This document shows, piece after piece, positions 48,401 through 59,735 of a stretch of DNA of 64,000 nt; the stretch's first letter is position 1; the number at the start of each line of letters is the position of its first letter. A program made the translations under genes and the position numbers. The stretch is from contig CM068317.1 of the NCBI GenBank assembly GCA_034766995.1, positions 29,758,501 to 29,822,500 of the forward strand, given 5' to 3'. Below the pieces are notes generated by a model. The model worked only from the letters and a program-made list of their open reading frames with translations. It was not told where the DNA came from and made no database searches. This DNA is from Acanthacorydalis orientalis. Lineage: Eukaryota; Arthropoda; Insecta; Megaloptera; Corydalidae.

Positions 48401-48741
48401 TTCTTAATTTTTCCTTTCAATTCTGATCACTAACTTCATTTCAGTTCTTACATTTTTGTTCATATAAATATTTATTTCTCATTCTGTTTTACGTTTGGTA
48501 TATACATTTTATAAAAAAACATTTCTAAACGTTTTTCGAACACAAAATAAGCCTTTGTTCGTTCGGAAAGTACATGAAACACTATCCACACAAACTGTCA
48601 ATAACTAGAAACACATGTATGGAAATATCCATTCAAAATGTATCATTAATAATTCACTCGGTATACATTTCGCTTAAGCTACTTTTAATGACTTTTCTAT
48701 TGATTCGAAATGAATTAATTATGCTTTTTTTTTCGTTACAG

Positions 48742-48801
48742 GTGAGTCTGTCATGAATTTTTAATTAATTATGAAACTAATTCAACGTTTTCACAAATAT
48801 G
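48742..48801 (+). other. Candidate recursive splice site with RS-exon
   Basis: A strong acceptor (nine Ts, then TCGTTACAG, ending 48741) abuts GTGAGT at 48742. A second donor, GTAAGT, starts at 48802, so the closed exon is 60 bases. Frame 3 stops after six codons (GAG TCT GTC ATG AAT TTT TAA). The strand and layout match the site at 3715. The two exons also share CATG, three variable bases, then TTTTAATTAATTA, one variable base and GAAA, which the splice signals do not require. Chance, or a poison exon of an ordinary gene, remains possible. Confidence 0.45.
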
Positions 48802-48903
48802 GTAAGTGATATTTAGATTTTATATAATTCGTAGCTCGTTCTCAGTTTATCTACGAACTTTCATTTTGTTCACTGAATAAATTTGAATTTTGCATATATA
48901 CAA

Positions 48904-48905
<2 letters not shown>

Positions 48906-48988
<83 letters not shown>
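48906..48988. repeat. (TA)n microsatellite
   Basis: About 80 bases of perfect TA, 100 bases after the splice-site candidate at 48742. Confidence 0.95.
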
Positions 48989-48989
<1 letters not shown>

Positions 48990-49221
48990 GTTCAACTCAT
49001 ATAAATTAATAATGTTGTTATAAGATTTAGCACATCATTTGCACGTGTTTAATATGAAAAATTAATTTCAACAGTTCGTATATCCTGTTTTAGGCTAATG
49101 AAATTCGTTCTTCATATATAGGTGATTCAATTTATACTTCCACATGAAAATACTAAAAAGTAACATAATTTTTGCGATTTTTTTTAATATTTTCATATGA
49201 GAGCCTAAATCGAAACACCTA

Positions 49222-49265
49222 TTATATATATATATGTGTGTGTGTCTGTGTGTGTATGTGTGTGT
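49222..49265. repeat. (TA)n-(TG)n microsatellite
   Basis: Short TA run passing into an imperfect TG run. Confidence 0.95.
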
Positions 49266-49290
49266 TGCAAATGAAATTAAATTGTGTAAA

Positions 49291-49390
49291 TATATTACAT
49301 CCACCTTCAAATACAAAATCGTATTTCAATAGACATGTGATCCTTTTCATTAAAAATTGTAAAAGGAATGGAAAATATATTTTAAAATCT
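49291..49390 (+). repeat. Direct repeat, right copy
   Basis: ATATTACATCCACCTTCAAA, then TCAATAGACATGTGATCC, then ATTGTAAAAGGAATGGAAAA, is the second copy of the segment at 48301, in the same orientation about 990 bases away. Confidence 0.7.
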
Positions 49391-49399
49391 AATCTTATA

Positions 49400-49894
49400 A
49401 CAAACACCGCACAACACCTGCCTGTGAAGCTACCTGACTAATACAATAGATGACATTCATCCCCTGTTGAATAAGTAGTATCCGTGCTTTTCTCCGTCCA
49501 CTAAAATCTACCCTTGTCTTCTATTCTGTATTTCTTTAGCATGTCAGGTGGGGAATAAAAGAAATACAAACGTATACAACGTACAATTTCTCGTATACAG
49601 TTCTTGGTACCTGCATAAGAATAAACAAAATGGAATAAATAATTCTAAAGGAAAAAAATAGACTTCACACAGGTGTCTTGGTCGAATCGTTCTTCGAATG
49701 CACCAAAATAGAATTTTATATTTAGGCAGTGTGTACGCATTTTTTTACTATGGTGCATTGTGTGATGGAACACACCACAAGTTCATTTTTTTATAGACGG
49801 TTGGCTATGTTAAATAAAGAAAATTTTTAAACGTTTCATACATTCTAATTCAAGTACAACTTTTTAATATATCTACACACACACACACACACAC

Positions 49895-49963
<69 letters not shown>

Positions 49964-50350
49964 GGTATATAACACACATCTTATATACACTTATAATATT
50001 TTTATAATATCAATATATTGTATACTAAAAACCATTTTCATTTGAAAATGTGTTTTTATTTATATTTTTTCAATAATCTAAAAATAAAATACAAAATGAA
50101 AAAGTAAGAATAAAATAGAAACAAATATTTATTTAAAAATGTTTTTGTTTTAGTATTTATTTATGAAAGACTGTTTCCCTTACACTTATGTTTATATTGA
50201 AAATTATCATTTTAAAATATGTGTTTTGCTTTTATGTAAAGTAGAATATCATTTTGGTTTTTTTGATGTAGTAAGATGATTTTTTCATGGATCGACTCAC
50301 TTTTTTATAACATTTGAATCACTTTATTCCTATTGTTCTGTTATTATTTT
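49400..50350. other. Gene-free spacer
   Basis: 49400-49800 is slightly less AT-rich (ACACCTGCCTGTGAAGC…) without a coding frame. The rest is the TA array at 49874 and AT-rich sequence that may include unrecognised 3' flank of the Tc1 element. Confidence 0.6.
49874..49960. repeat. (CA)n-(TA)n microsatellite
   Basis: CA run followed by about 60 bases of TA. Confidence 0.95.
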
Positions 50351-50355
50351 TTCAA

Positions 50356-51145
50356 GTATCAGTTTGAGGAAATTTTGTGTTTACGGATGGATTTTTTAAA
50401 ATGACCCTTGAATGTTTAATACGGTTCATGTCTGGACTGATATAGAGATATGGAACTATTGTGCAGGATCTGAAATAAGACAATTTTTAACATCAGAACT
50501 GTGTGCTGTCGTTATATCACAGGAATTTATAATTGTGAAATATTTATTTTTATAGTACTTTGTTGTAAATTATTTTTAAAACTGTTTAAATGATTCATTT
50601 ACTTACAATGCTATTGATGAAATGAAAATTTCTACATCACTCGCCGACCTATACTTCTAAACCCATATTTACTACCTCCCTATTTCATAGTAAAAAGCGT
50701 ATTTTCAATTTTGAGAGCAGTATTAGCTTTTTTTCATACATATTTACTTCCATCGAAACCAAAAATATTTTTGTTTGTCTCGTCTGACCAAATTACTTCT
50801 TAGTTGTTGTTTTCATGCAATTTCGCATTCACAAAATTAGATTTTTTATAAATTTTTCCATTATTATATTTCTGCAATATTCTAAAAAATGTTTGATCAC
50901 TTACTTTCTTTTCTTCATTATCTTCAATCATCTGACGGAGTTTTAAAACACTACTATTGAAATTTTCACGGAGTTTGTATAAAAAATACTATTTGTCATG
51001 TAAATAGCTTAAAATTATTTTTCTTGATTTCTTGGGTAATTTTGTCCCACATACCTCCATTTTTATATTTATCCACAATATCGTACACCGTGGAATGATT
51101 TTTTCTAACAATTGTTCTCCATCTTATTCTAAAAGTAGTTCGATA
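50356..51145 (-). pseudogene. Tc1-like transposase pseudogene
   Basis: This is a Tc1-type (DD34E) transposase remnant read leftwards. An HTH segment, STVYDIVDKYKNGG, lies near 51110. It is followed by a KKVSDQTFFRIL block and the first catalytic Asp within VIWSDETNKNIFGFDGSKYV (Asp codon at 50784-50782). After an in-frame TGA come KKANTALKIENTLFTMK and a further stop where HGGGSIMVWG is expected. FHFINSIVSK follows near 50600. The second catalytic motif is degraded to YNDSTQF near 50520. The final SPDLNPIE motif is SPDMNRIKH, so the catalytic Glu has become Lys. Several stops and frameshifts intervene, and terminal repeats were not found. Confidence 0.85.
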
Positions 51146-51464
51146 TTACTTTCTAGAATAAAAATATATAGCGAACATTGAATTCAAATAATAAATAGTT
51201 TATTGTTTTCTCATCAATAACCTATCATTTTCAATATCAATAAAATACACAGATAAAATAAAAATATCGTGAAGTATATAGACAGCAATGTTGGACGAAT
51301 AAAAACACAATTTCAGTTTAATGTAATTTTATTTATTTGTAGGAATGTTATTTATTTCGTTTCTGTACTTTTATTGGCGAATTATTAATTCATCTTAAAA
51401 TACAATTTATAATAAAAATATATGTTATTAGACCAAATAACGATTCTATTTTCTCTCTGTCTAT

Positions 51465-51466
<2 letters not shown>

Positions 51467-51524
<58 letters not shown>

Positions 51525-51540
51525 TGTATACACACACACA
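51467..51540. repeat. (TA)n-(CA)n microsatellite
   Basis: TA run ending GTATGTATACACACACACA. Confidence 0.95.
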
Positions 51541-51841
51541 TAAAGGAGTCGTTTTTTACGTACATCACAATATTTACTTTCGTATATTAACCTAAATTCT
51601 GTAGAATATTTCCAATATTGACATTAGATATGTCGCAATCTTATCTACAGGCTTAAACGTTTAAACAAAATAGACTGTTGGGCGCAAATGTTTGAGAATT
51701 TTTTAAACTTAGATAGCGATACTTGGAAGAAGGCACACACGTTCAGTTTTATATTTATATATTGATAATTATTTTATAAATATGGGTTTTCTAGAGAATC
51801 GATGACTTATTTTAACATAAATAATTCGTTTTTATTTCATA

Positions 51842-51843
<2 letters not shown>

Positions 51844-51921
<78 letters not shown>
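51844..51921. repeat. (TA)n microsatellite
   Basis: About 75 bases of perfect TA. Confidence 0.95.
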
Positions 51922-51923
<2 letters not shown>

Positions 51924-52814
51924 CTCATAAAATAAGTGCTGTTTAAATAAAATTCATAAGTTTTAATGTACTTTGAGAATAAATGTTAACTATTATTATT
52001 ATTATTTGGAAATCGATTGAATTTCCAAATTAATAATTCTTTTTCTGCGATTTTTAAGTCTTAATCTATCCATAGATTGACCCAGTCTCTATTCGAAGAC
52101 CTGTTTTAAATATTCCAAATCATTTTTTTTCCCGGTAACTCAATACTCATAAATATCTTATTTATTTATAATTTATGTTTAGATTTAAATATATTATAGT
52201 AGGTGTACAATGATAAATACGAAATGTTCCTTTTAACTGTTTATAAAAACGATCTCAGTAATCTACTAAATCTAATCCTATAAAAATAATATATTCAGTG
52301 GTGAAGCAAAGAGTTAAAGAGTAATTTATAAATAATGTATTCAGAATTAATTAGACGTTTTTAAAACAGTGTGGTAAATATTTTTGAGTCATAAAAAGTG
52401 ATATATTTGTTTTTTTTTTTTTAAATTCTAATTATAATATTATAACTTGTAAAAAGTTCATATATTCTTATTTAGTGCACCCGAGTCAATAACAAGCTTC
52501 TCTCAGGAAAAAAATAGACAACACTTTTTAATTTTAAATTATGATTGAAAGCTTTTTGAGAAAAAGTAGTTTTAAATGTAATACTTCAGTTCATTGTATG
52601 TTCTAGTATGTCTGGCAACTGATTATTAAACTAATTTGAAATATCTGTTTTGGCTTTATATTTATTAATTTATTAAATGATAATACTAAACTTGTAAAAC
52701 TTTTAGCTGATTTTAGATCAAATTTTCATCAAATAATTTTATCGAAAATATTTAAATTTTACTCATAAACAGAATTGACTGAATTTTTTTTATCAATATG
52801 CAATTATGTATGGA

Positions 52815-53160
52815 TGGCACTATGGCTAAATTTACTTCCGCGAATGAATTTGTTATATACTTCATAAACTAAATTTTTGTCAATAAAAAATGTTCAATAA
52901 TTGATTGTATTTTTTGCTTATGCGCATTTCAATAGCGATTCTATCATCCTAGAGTGGTGAAGCACATAAAATTCTATAAATTTAAAAGATATCTAAATAC
53001 CATATATTATTCTTTATTTTAAGACGTTGAGGGAGATGGAAGCTATCAAAATGCAAATAACAATCGAAAATAAAAATGTAAATAATCGAAAATGATTAAT
53101 AATCAATTATTAAAATTTTCTGATAGAAGCGCATTTTGGTAGCTTGTGGAGCGGATAACA
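52815..53160. repeat. Foldback family 1 copy
   Basis: Left arm: ACTATGGCTAAATTTACTTC, then TGTTCAATAATTGATTGTAT, then GCTTATGCGCATTTCAATAG. The right arm (ATGCAAATAACAATCGAAAA, then GATTAATAATCAATTATTAA) includes an extra partial repeat of the AATCGAAAA block. Confidence 0.65.
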
Positions 53161-54183
53161 AATTAAGATGTGAAACAAAATTGAACCTTAAAATTAATTG
53201 AATATTTCTTTTTTTTTTAAAAAAAACTATTAGACATTTTTCGATTGTATTATTCTGTTTATTAAAATATAAGGAAATCATTTCAAGTACAAGTAAATTA
53301 TTAAATTATTACTCATCTTTATATTTATATCTATTAGTGTGATTATAAGAAAAAAAAAACAAATAAAAATATATTTCCATTTTAGATAAAGAAATGGAAT
53401 TGTTTTATTTATCATCTGAATGTTTTTATCGATGGAATTACATCTTGAGATATTTATAATACAATTATTTTTTTATTATAAGTTATAAATATTCCAAGAG
53501 TCTAAATAATTTATTTCGAAATTTTACACGTCAGTATGTCTGAGTTATTTAGTTCATATCACTTCATATATAAGTAGCTTGTGAAAAGTAACATCTCTAC
53601 TGACATACCTATAAAAGTAACCCCTCGTAAAAAATAATTGGGCTATACAAGCACGGATTAATATAATAAATATATCTTCTTACACTTCAATAAAATGTTG
53701 AACCAATATATTATTTGTATATATTTTTTATTAACAACCAGGTGTCAGATATAATCGTCTTTTTCTTAACATAATTCAAAATCGACATTTTAATTAATTC
53801 TCTAGATTGTATATGGAACTTTTTTGTTTGTATTGTATAAGTAAATCCTCTAAAAATGCGATAATAATTTATCTACTTATCAATAATTGATAAATTTATA
53901 TTGTGTGTTTATTACAAAATCGTTGACATTTATTAAAATAAATATTATTGGTGTCAGTTTATAGAATTTGTTGATAACTTAATCTGTACAGTTATTGTAT
54001 AGGTATCAGTAATTTTAAGAAAAAAAAGTCAATACTTTTTCAAGTGTTTCTTAGAATCTTTCAATAAACCGTACAAGTATTTGCGCAGTTCAATATATTT
54101 TCGACACAATCAATAAATAAATATTTAATCTTTTTTTCTTATCCTTACAACACCTTTCTTAATATTTATTAGAAAATACTAAC

Positions 54184-54186
54184 ACA

Positions 54187-54278
<92 letters not shown>

Positions 54279-54292
54279 AATATGTATATACA
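54184..54292. repeat. (TG)n-(TA)n microsatellite
   Basis: TG start, TA core with scattered TATG. It ends at CAGGGGTGTTGCCCC, a small hairpin. Confidence 0.95.
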
Positions 54293-54589
54293 GGGGTGTT
54301 GCCCCAATATTCGCTGATCATTTTGTTTTGATTACAACTTTCTCAAATTTCATCAGAAACCAAAAACTTGAATTTTTTATATGAAAATTTATTCGTTGGA
54401 AAAATTTCACACGTTAGTATGAAAAATTATCTCCCTTAAGTGAGTGCAATATTGTGCAATTTATTTTATCACAAAATATTACACGTGGTCCAAAAAAAGT
54501 AATACAAGTATGAAAAAGATTCATTACTAGAAAATATAATTAAGTTAATATTTAAAACAAATATACAAATACTACAATTGAATTACTTT

Positions 54590-54800
54590 CTCCACAAACT
54601 GCAAACTTTTTTCTAATCAAAATTGTTTCATAAATGATTATTAATTGTTTTTCATTATTGCTTTTTTTGGATTTTCTCTATACCTTGCTCTCTGGGTTGA
54701 CGGAATCTTCATCGAAATGCGCCTAAACAACAATTAGAAATGATTAATCAATAATTGTTTATTGAACTTTTTTGATTAGAATGCTTTTGTGATTATTACT
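54590..54800. repeat. Foldback family 1 copy
   Basis: Left arm: CTCCACAAACTGCAAACTTT, then ATGATTATTAATTGTTTTTC. Right arm: GAATCTTCATCGAAATGCGC, then AACAACAATTAGAAATGATT. The arms are joined through the CTATACCTTGCTCTCTGGG core. Confidence 0.65.
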
Positions 54801-55375
54801 CCGGGTAGCATTTTTTTAACTGGAATGTGAAAAGTATGCATTTCCTAATATGCTATTTTTCGGACGTCATTGTGTTCATTACTGTTTTGTGAGATTATGT
54901 CAAGATATTTAGTGTTTTTAAATGTTAAGACTGGCAATGCTAAAACGACGAGAAAATATTTTAATTTAAAACAGAGTCATGGGTGTTTGAATTTAAAGGC
55001 ACATAGTTAATTTTTACACCTAATAATATTTATACACACCTTTTCTATAATTTTCTGCTTCAGTTTTATACTTGTAATTATTCTTATCTGTGTGAGATGT
55101 AGCAAGTAATCTTTAAACAACTTCTTCGTATGCTGAATACCCATTAAATGGTTAAAAAAAGGAAATGTTCCACAATTATCTAATTTTACCACAAAGAAAG
55201 AATTATTATTTAGTAACGAATAAAATTTTAAAAATAATATGTATTGTCTTATTAATATGGGCTATATATTCGTATAAGGGAATTGTTGTATGTGAAATGT
55301 TGCATGAACAACGTACACAACAACAATTTAACGCAAAACTCGTATATTTACTTTTCCAAACTGTGTATTGTACTG

Positions 55376-55412
55376 ATATATATATATATACATATATGTA
55401 TATATGTGTATA

Positions 55413-55475
<63 letters not shown>

Positions 55476-55476
55476 G

Positions 55477-55528
<52 letters not shown>
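55376..55528. repeat. Interrupted (TA)n/(TATG)n microsatellite
   Basis: At 150 bases the longest array here, with regular TATG/TGTA interruptions. Overlapping frames give only Tyr-Ile-Met-Cys strings. Confidence 0.95.
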
Positions 55529-55530
<2 letters not shown>

Positions 55531-55742
55531 CCAGAGTTATCTTTGTCTTTTACAAGAATGATAACACATCGAAAACCTGTCTCTCCTGTATGCAACGTAC
55601 TTACATAGTTAGTTAGTTTTTCATACAATTGTTGTTTGCAAAGAACATTGCCCGATATAGACCTGCTGTACAAGCTACCTTGTATGCAATGCTATTACCA
55701 TTGTTTCTTGCGTCCTCTGCAGATATATACACACATGCGTAC

Positions 55743-55744
<2 letters not shown>

Positions 55745-55801
<57 letters not shown>
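55745..55801. repeat. (TA)n microsatellite
   Basis: Perfect TA run. Confidence 0.95.
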
Positions 55802-55803
<2 letters not shown>

Positions 55804-56424
55804 GGTCACATTTTTTTTTAATTCGTCTAGATCAAGCATCCGATTCTGTGTACTTTTGCGGTATTTTCTCAATAGCGGTATTATTCCCAAGAAAACAAAG
55901 TCAGTCTGTTAAATGTATTGTAACTGAGTAAAAAAAAACTTCGATTTATTTATGGAAAGACTTGCTCGTGAGATAATTCTTCGTAAATGTTTTTTTACGC
56001 TGATTTCTGACATATTTTATATGTTCTATAAAAGTTGCTTGGAAAAACTTTTCAGAACGAAAAATAATGTTGGTATTTAATTATTGTATTGTTCTAGTGT
56101 ACTTTATTTAGGATAGCAAGTGATCTATAATGCCTGGATAATTGTAAAGAAATTCTTGATATAGACTGAGAACCATAATTTATTATTTTTTTTTTATATA
56201 AGCCGTAATTTATACTATAAAAGTATAAATCGGTCTGTTTGAGGTTTCGCATAGTTCAGGGTAGTAAAAATAAAATAAACTTGAGTGAAGTATAAGATAG
56301 AAATTAACGAACGTAATTATTTTAATTACTTTCAACTATTTTATAATGCAGGCAGACTGCCTTAAAATTGTTTACACCGATGTAAAAAAACATCTTCAAA
56401 TAATTAACTTTTTTTATTTCATAT

Positions 56425-56759
56425 TACCGTATTAGCCTGAACATAAGAAAATAGCAATTATAAGACAAGTCCCAGTTTTTTTCCATTAAAATCAAGAAAA
56501 AAGCATTTTTTCGACCCCGATTGAAAGACAACGTGCAGTTTTTCCTAAAACTATAAAAAAAATGTTAATTTACGTTTTAATAGAAAGTAATATTTACAAA
56601 AATTATGTAAATACATATTTAAAACTCTCTAGTTTGTATTTAAAATGCCTACAGTGGCATGCCAGCCTAAACTTCTGAAGATCAGAATATGACGAGCCTT
56701 GTTTTTTATGATAATTTATAAAAAAAAAAAACTTGTCTTATATTCGAGCTTATACGGTA
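56425..56759. mobile_element. MITE with ACCGTAT inverted ends
   Basis: TACCGTATTAGCCTGAACAT at the left and, on the minus strand, TACCGTATAAGCTCGAATAT at the right are diverged inverted repeats about 335 bases apart. If the ends are taken from ACCGT, both flanks carry ATT, a possible three-base target duplication. The interior (TTATAAGACAAGTCCC…, GACCCCGATTGAAAG) is non-coding. This type of end is widespread in animal genomes; the transposase superfamily is not assigned here. Confidence 0.6.
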
Positions 56760-56961
56760 TTCGAAATTCATTCCACAGGAATTCATTTTGTATAATAATC
56801 ATGAAACTTTTCAAAGTTTTGTTGAAAGTCTTTCTTTAAGAAATACTCTAATAAGTGGATTTTAGTTTTTGTAATATTTGTGGTCAGTAAAGCGTTTTAA
56901 AATTTAAGAAAGTTTAAAATATCAATTAAAAAATTTAAAAAATGTACGGTTCAGAAGTATT

Positions 56962-57131
56962 TTAAGATTGCTTACCGCTAGGTCCAAGCTATTTTTTATA
57001 CGAAGAAAAATTATGTATTAAGGATTTTTATATCAGGTATAAAGAAAAAAATATTTATTTTTAGTGAAAATGTAGATAACAAATGGAATTAAATTAACTA
57101 AAAGGGACCGACGTAGCACTTAACGTGTTAA
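56962..57131. mobile_element. Possible second TTAA-flanked MITE
   Basis: TTAA at 56962 is followed by GATTGCTTACCGCTAGGTCC. On the minus strand, TTAA at 57131 is followed by CACGTTAAGTGCTACGTCGG, then TCCC. The ends share GCTA and GGTCC with a four-base gap, so the pairing is only suggestive. Confidence 0.3.
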
Positions 57132-57180
57132 ATGAAAATATAATAACAATAACATAGATGAAAATAATAAAATGATTTTT

Positions 57181-57258
57181 TGCTGCATATACATTGCGGC
57201 ATTCGATCTAATAAGTAAAAGTGCTTTGCCGCGTATATTGCGGTCTGCTAAGGGTTAA
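57181..57258 (+). mobile_element. Right end of a piggyBac-type MITE
   Basis: GCTAAGGG followed by TTAA (57255-57258) is the inverse of the TTAACCCTTAGC end seen at 11938. Just inside are two related units about 45 bases apart (TGCTGCATATACATTGCGG at 57181 and TTGCCGCGTATATTGCGG at 57226). No matching left end is apparent, so this may be a solo end. Confidence 0.5.
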
Positions 57259-57269
57259 AAGTTACAAAA

Positions 57270-57430
57270 AACAGTTCTGATACTGTAGCTATATTGACCT
57301 TCACAAATGATTTTTTTTCACCCCACAAACCACACCAATATTTTCGATTAAAAATGTTCAATAAATTATTATTGCTTATTTTTGATCGAAATATTTAGTA
57401 TGGTTTGTACAGTAAAAAAATATTTTTTTA
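57270..57430. repeat. Foldback family 1, core-deleted copy
   Basis: The left arm starts AGTTCTGATACTGTAGCTAT and has ACCCCACAAACCACACCAAT, then ATGTTCAATAAATTATTATT. It jumps straight into the outer right arm (TTGATCGAAATATTTAGT, ATGGTTTGTAC). It begins only about 12 bases after the piggyBac-type end at 57258. Confidence 0.6.
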
Positions 57431-58803
57431 GAGAAAATAATAAAAGTTTTTTGATTGTTAAACAGAATTTTTTTAGATAACAACATTCTTCTTTCTCATA
57501 TTGAAATGTGTTAATAATTACAGGTGTTTAGAATTGGCTGTAATTAATCGACTGAGTGCCGCTCATTACTCATATAATTAGAAATGTATGCTTAATTTCA
57601 ATTGAACGTTTACTCTCTCTCTCTGTTTTGACATTTTCTTTATTGTGTAATATTGAATTTTGTTAATATTATAAGACAAATTATTTGGCCGACAGGGATT
57701 CCTTTATGAACAGAAATATCATTTGTCGTATATTCTCAGTTTTAATATCTTGTTTCCATCCTGTCCGAAGTTGCATTTTTTTCTATAATATTTAAAATAA
57801 TTTTGTATGAGTAGAAAGTTAGGAAAAAGTATTATAAACAATAATGTTTTTAACGTAATTAATTTTTGAATTTCTTGGTGAACTTCGAGTAAATATCATC
57901 CAATTTCCATAAAAAGTAGTATATTCCAGTGACAGAATGAGACAGTAACGAAATATACGAAAATACCCTCTAAATAATTATTTTATAAAATAGTGAACGA
58001 TTTTTTTTGTAAAAAATATGCATTCAAGATTAATAATGCATTCAGCTTTTAAAAGATATAAAAAATATTTGATGAATTGAAAATGTATTTTTTTATTTTT
58101 GATATTTACATTTAAGCATATAATAATGAAAGTACAAATAAGAATCAATTTATATGGTCACCAAGAAATGGTTTAATATTATCATTAGAAACAGTTTTTA
58201 TGCCCGATTTGTTTCAAAATTAGGCACTGCTGTATAACATCAAAAGAAAATTCAGAAGGTATTTTGTAAAATAATATACCATAGTACATATCTCTTGGTT
58301 CATATTTATCATCCAAGAATACAAATTAATTAACTACACCCACCAATTACATTTCAAACTTGATAATATTTATCAGAAATAAAGATTATAAAACGAACAA
58401 TTTTCCACTCGTTCTAATTTCAAAACTAAAATGGTTAGATTTTTATATTTGTTCGAAATATGAAGAATGTTTTGAATTCTTATAACGACAAATTAAAATG
58501 TAGTGAAAATATTATTGCCATATGTTTTTTCATAAACATGTTGAGTAATTGTTTACCGTCACATTATATATGTATCCTTTCTTTTTTTAATTTAAACAAT
58601 ATAATATTTGTGTTTCATAGAAGAATGGCATTTCCGTTTAAATATATAAACCGGTCTTACGCTGTTAAAATATTATATTTTTTATGTATTCTGACAAAAA
58701 ATTGCAATGTTAAAATTTACATTCATTTTATAAAGAAAATTAACCGCTATGTTTACTTTTCATTTTAAAATAAATATTTTTTTGGTCCAAAACAATTTTA
58801 ATC

Positions 58804-58804
<1 letters not shown>

Positions 58805-58844
<40 letters not shown>

Positions 58845-58849
58845 TGTAC

Positions 58850-58899
<50 letters not shown>
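58805..58899. repeat. (TA)n microsatellite
   Basis: TA run with a CATATATGTACG interruption. Confidence 0.95.
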
Positions 58900-58900
<1 letters not shown>

Positions 58901-59397
58901 GACGATTTTTTCGGATTATTCATCATATATGAAAAGTATCTTGCCGAGAAGGTATTAACACAAATAATAAAAATAATTAAAACGACCGTTTTCGTATTAA
59001 ATTAAAACGCACATAAAGAAAATACTTCTTATATGCAGTAATAAAACTCGGCTATGTTTGAAATTCTTTTACGAATACATCACACGTCTTTTTAATAGCC
59101 ATTGTCCTGCTTCTGTACAAACGTAGTGAAGGTCGTCCTCTTCTCAGCTTGATTATTTTGAGGTATCGCACGGCTGTCCTGTACATGAATTTATATGACA
59201 GTGTGTCAAAAAGGGCATCGACTATACTTCAATTTTAGAATGTGGTCAATGTGTGTGTTGACCTGACCTGGCATTCACACATTCGGTGCACAGATGGCTT
59301 TTGTCGACTACAACAATTTGGTTTAGAAATTAAAAACTGGACTGACAGTAGTTTGTACATTTTAAGAAAATTTATATGTTACATGTGTTGAATATGT

Positions 59398-59401
<4 letters not shown>

Positions 59402-59483
<82 letters not shown>
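59402..59483. repeat. (TA)n microsatellite
   Basis: About 80 bases of perfect TA. Confidence 0.95.
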
Positions 59484-59489
<6 letters not shown>

Positions 59490-59589
59490 GAGATATTTTC
59501 ATCGGTAACTAAAAGGAGGCAGATGGAAACATATAAAAATTGAGTGTAAAACAGAGAATATATGAGGATCATGTGAAGATATCTAAATT

Positions 59590-59735
59590 AATTTTTCATT
59601 TCCCCACAAATTATAAACAATTTTCTGATCAAAAATGTTTACTAACAATATTAATAATTTTTGATTATCGATTATTTGAATTTTGATATCGATCATTTTC
59701 TGAGCGCAAAGATTGTAATATCGTTAGGTTTTTTA
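59590..59735. repeat. Foldback family 1, left-arm fragment
   Basis: TTTCATTTCCCCACAAATTA, then CTGATCAAAAATGTTTACTA, then TTTTGATTATCGATTATTTG, then TTCTGAGCGCAAAG, follows the left-arm order. Confidence 0.5.

Larger units (their letters stand above)
51150..52800. other. Gene-free spacer with two TA arrays
   Basis: Nothing beyond the microsatellites at 51467 and 51844. The start may be eroded 5' flank of the Tc1 pseudogene. Confidence 0.65.

Noticed and set aside
54290..54310. CAGGGGTGTTGCCCC as a Tc1-type terminal repeat
   Set aside because: No inverted partner or transposase remnant nearby; it could be a simple hairpin at the edge of a TA array.
59230..59260. Overlapping TGACCTGACCT nuclear-receptor half sites
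   Set aside because: A single short motif with no conservation or promoter context to support function.
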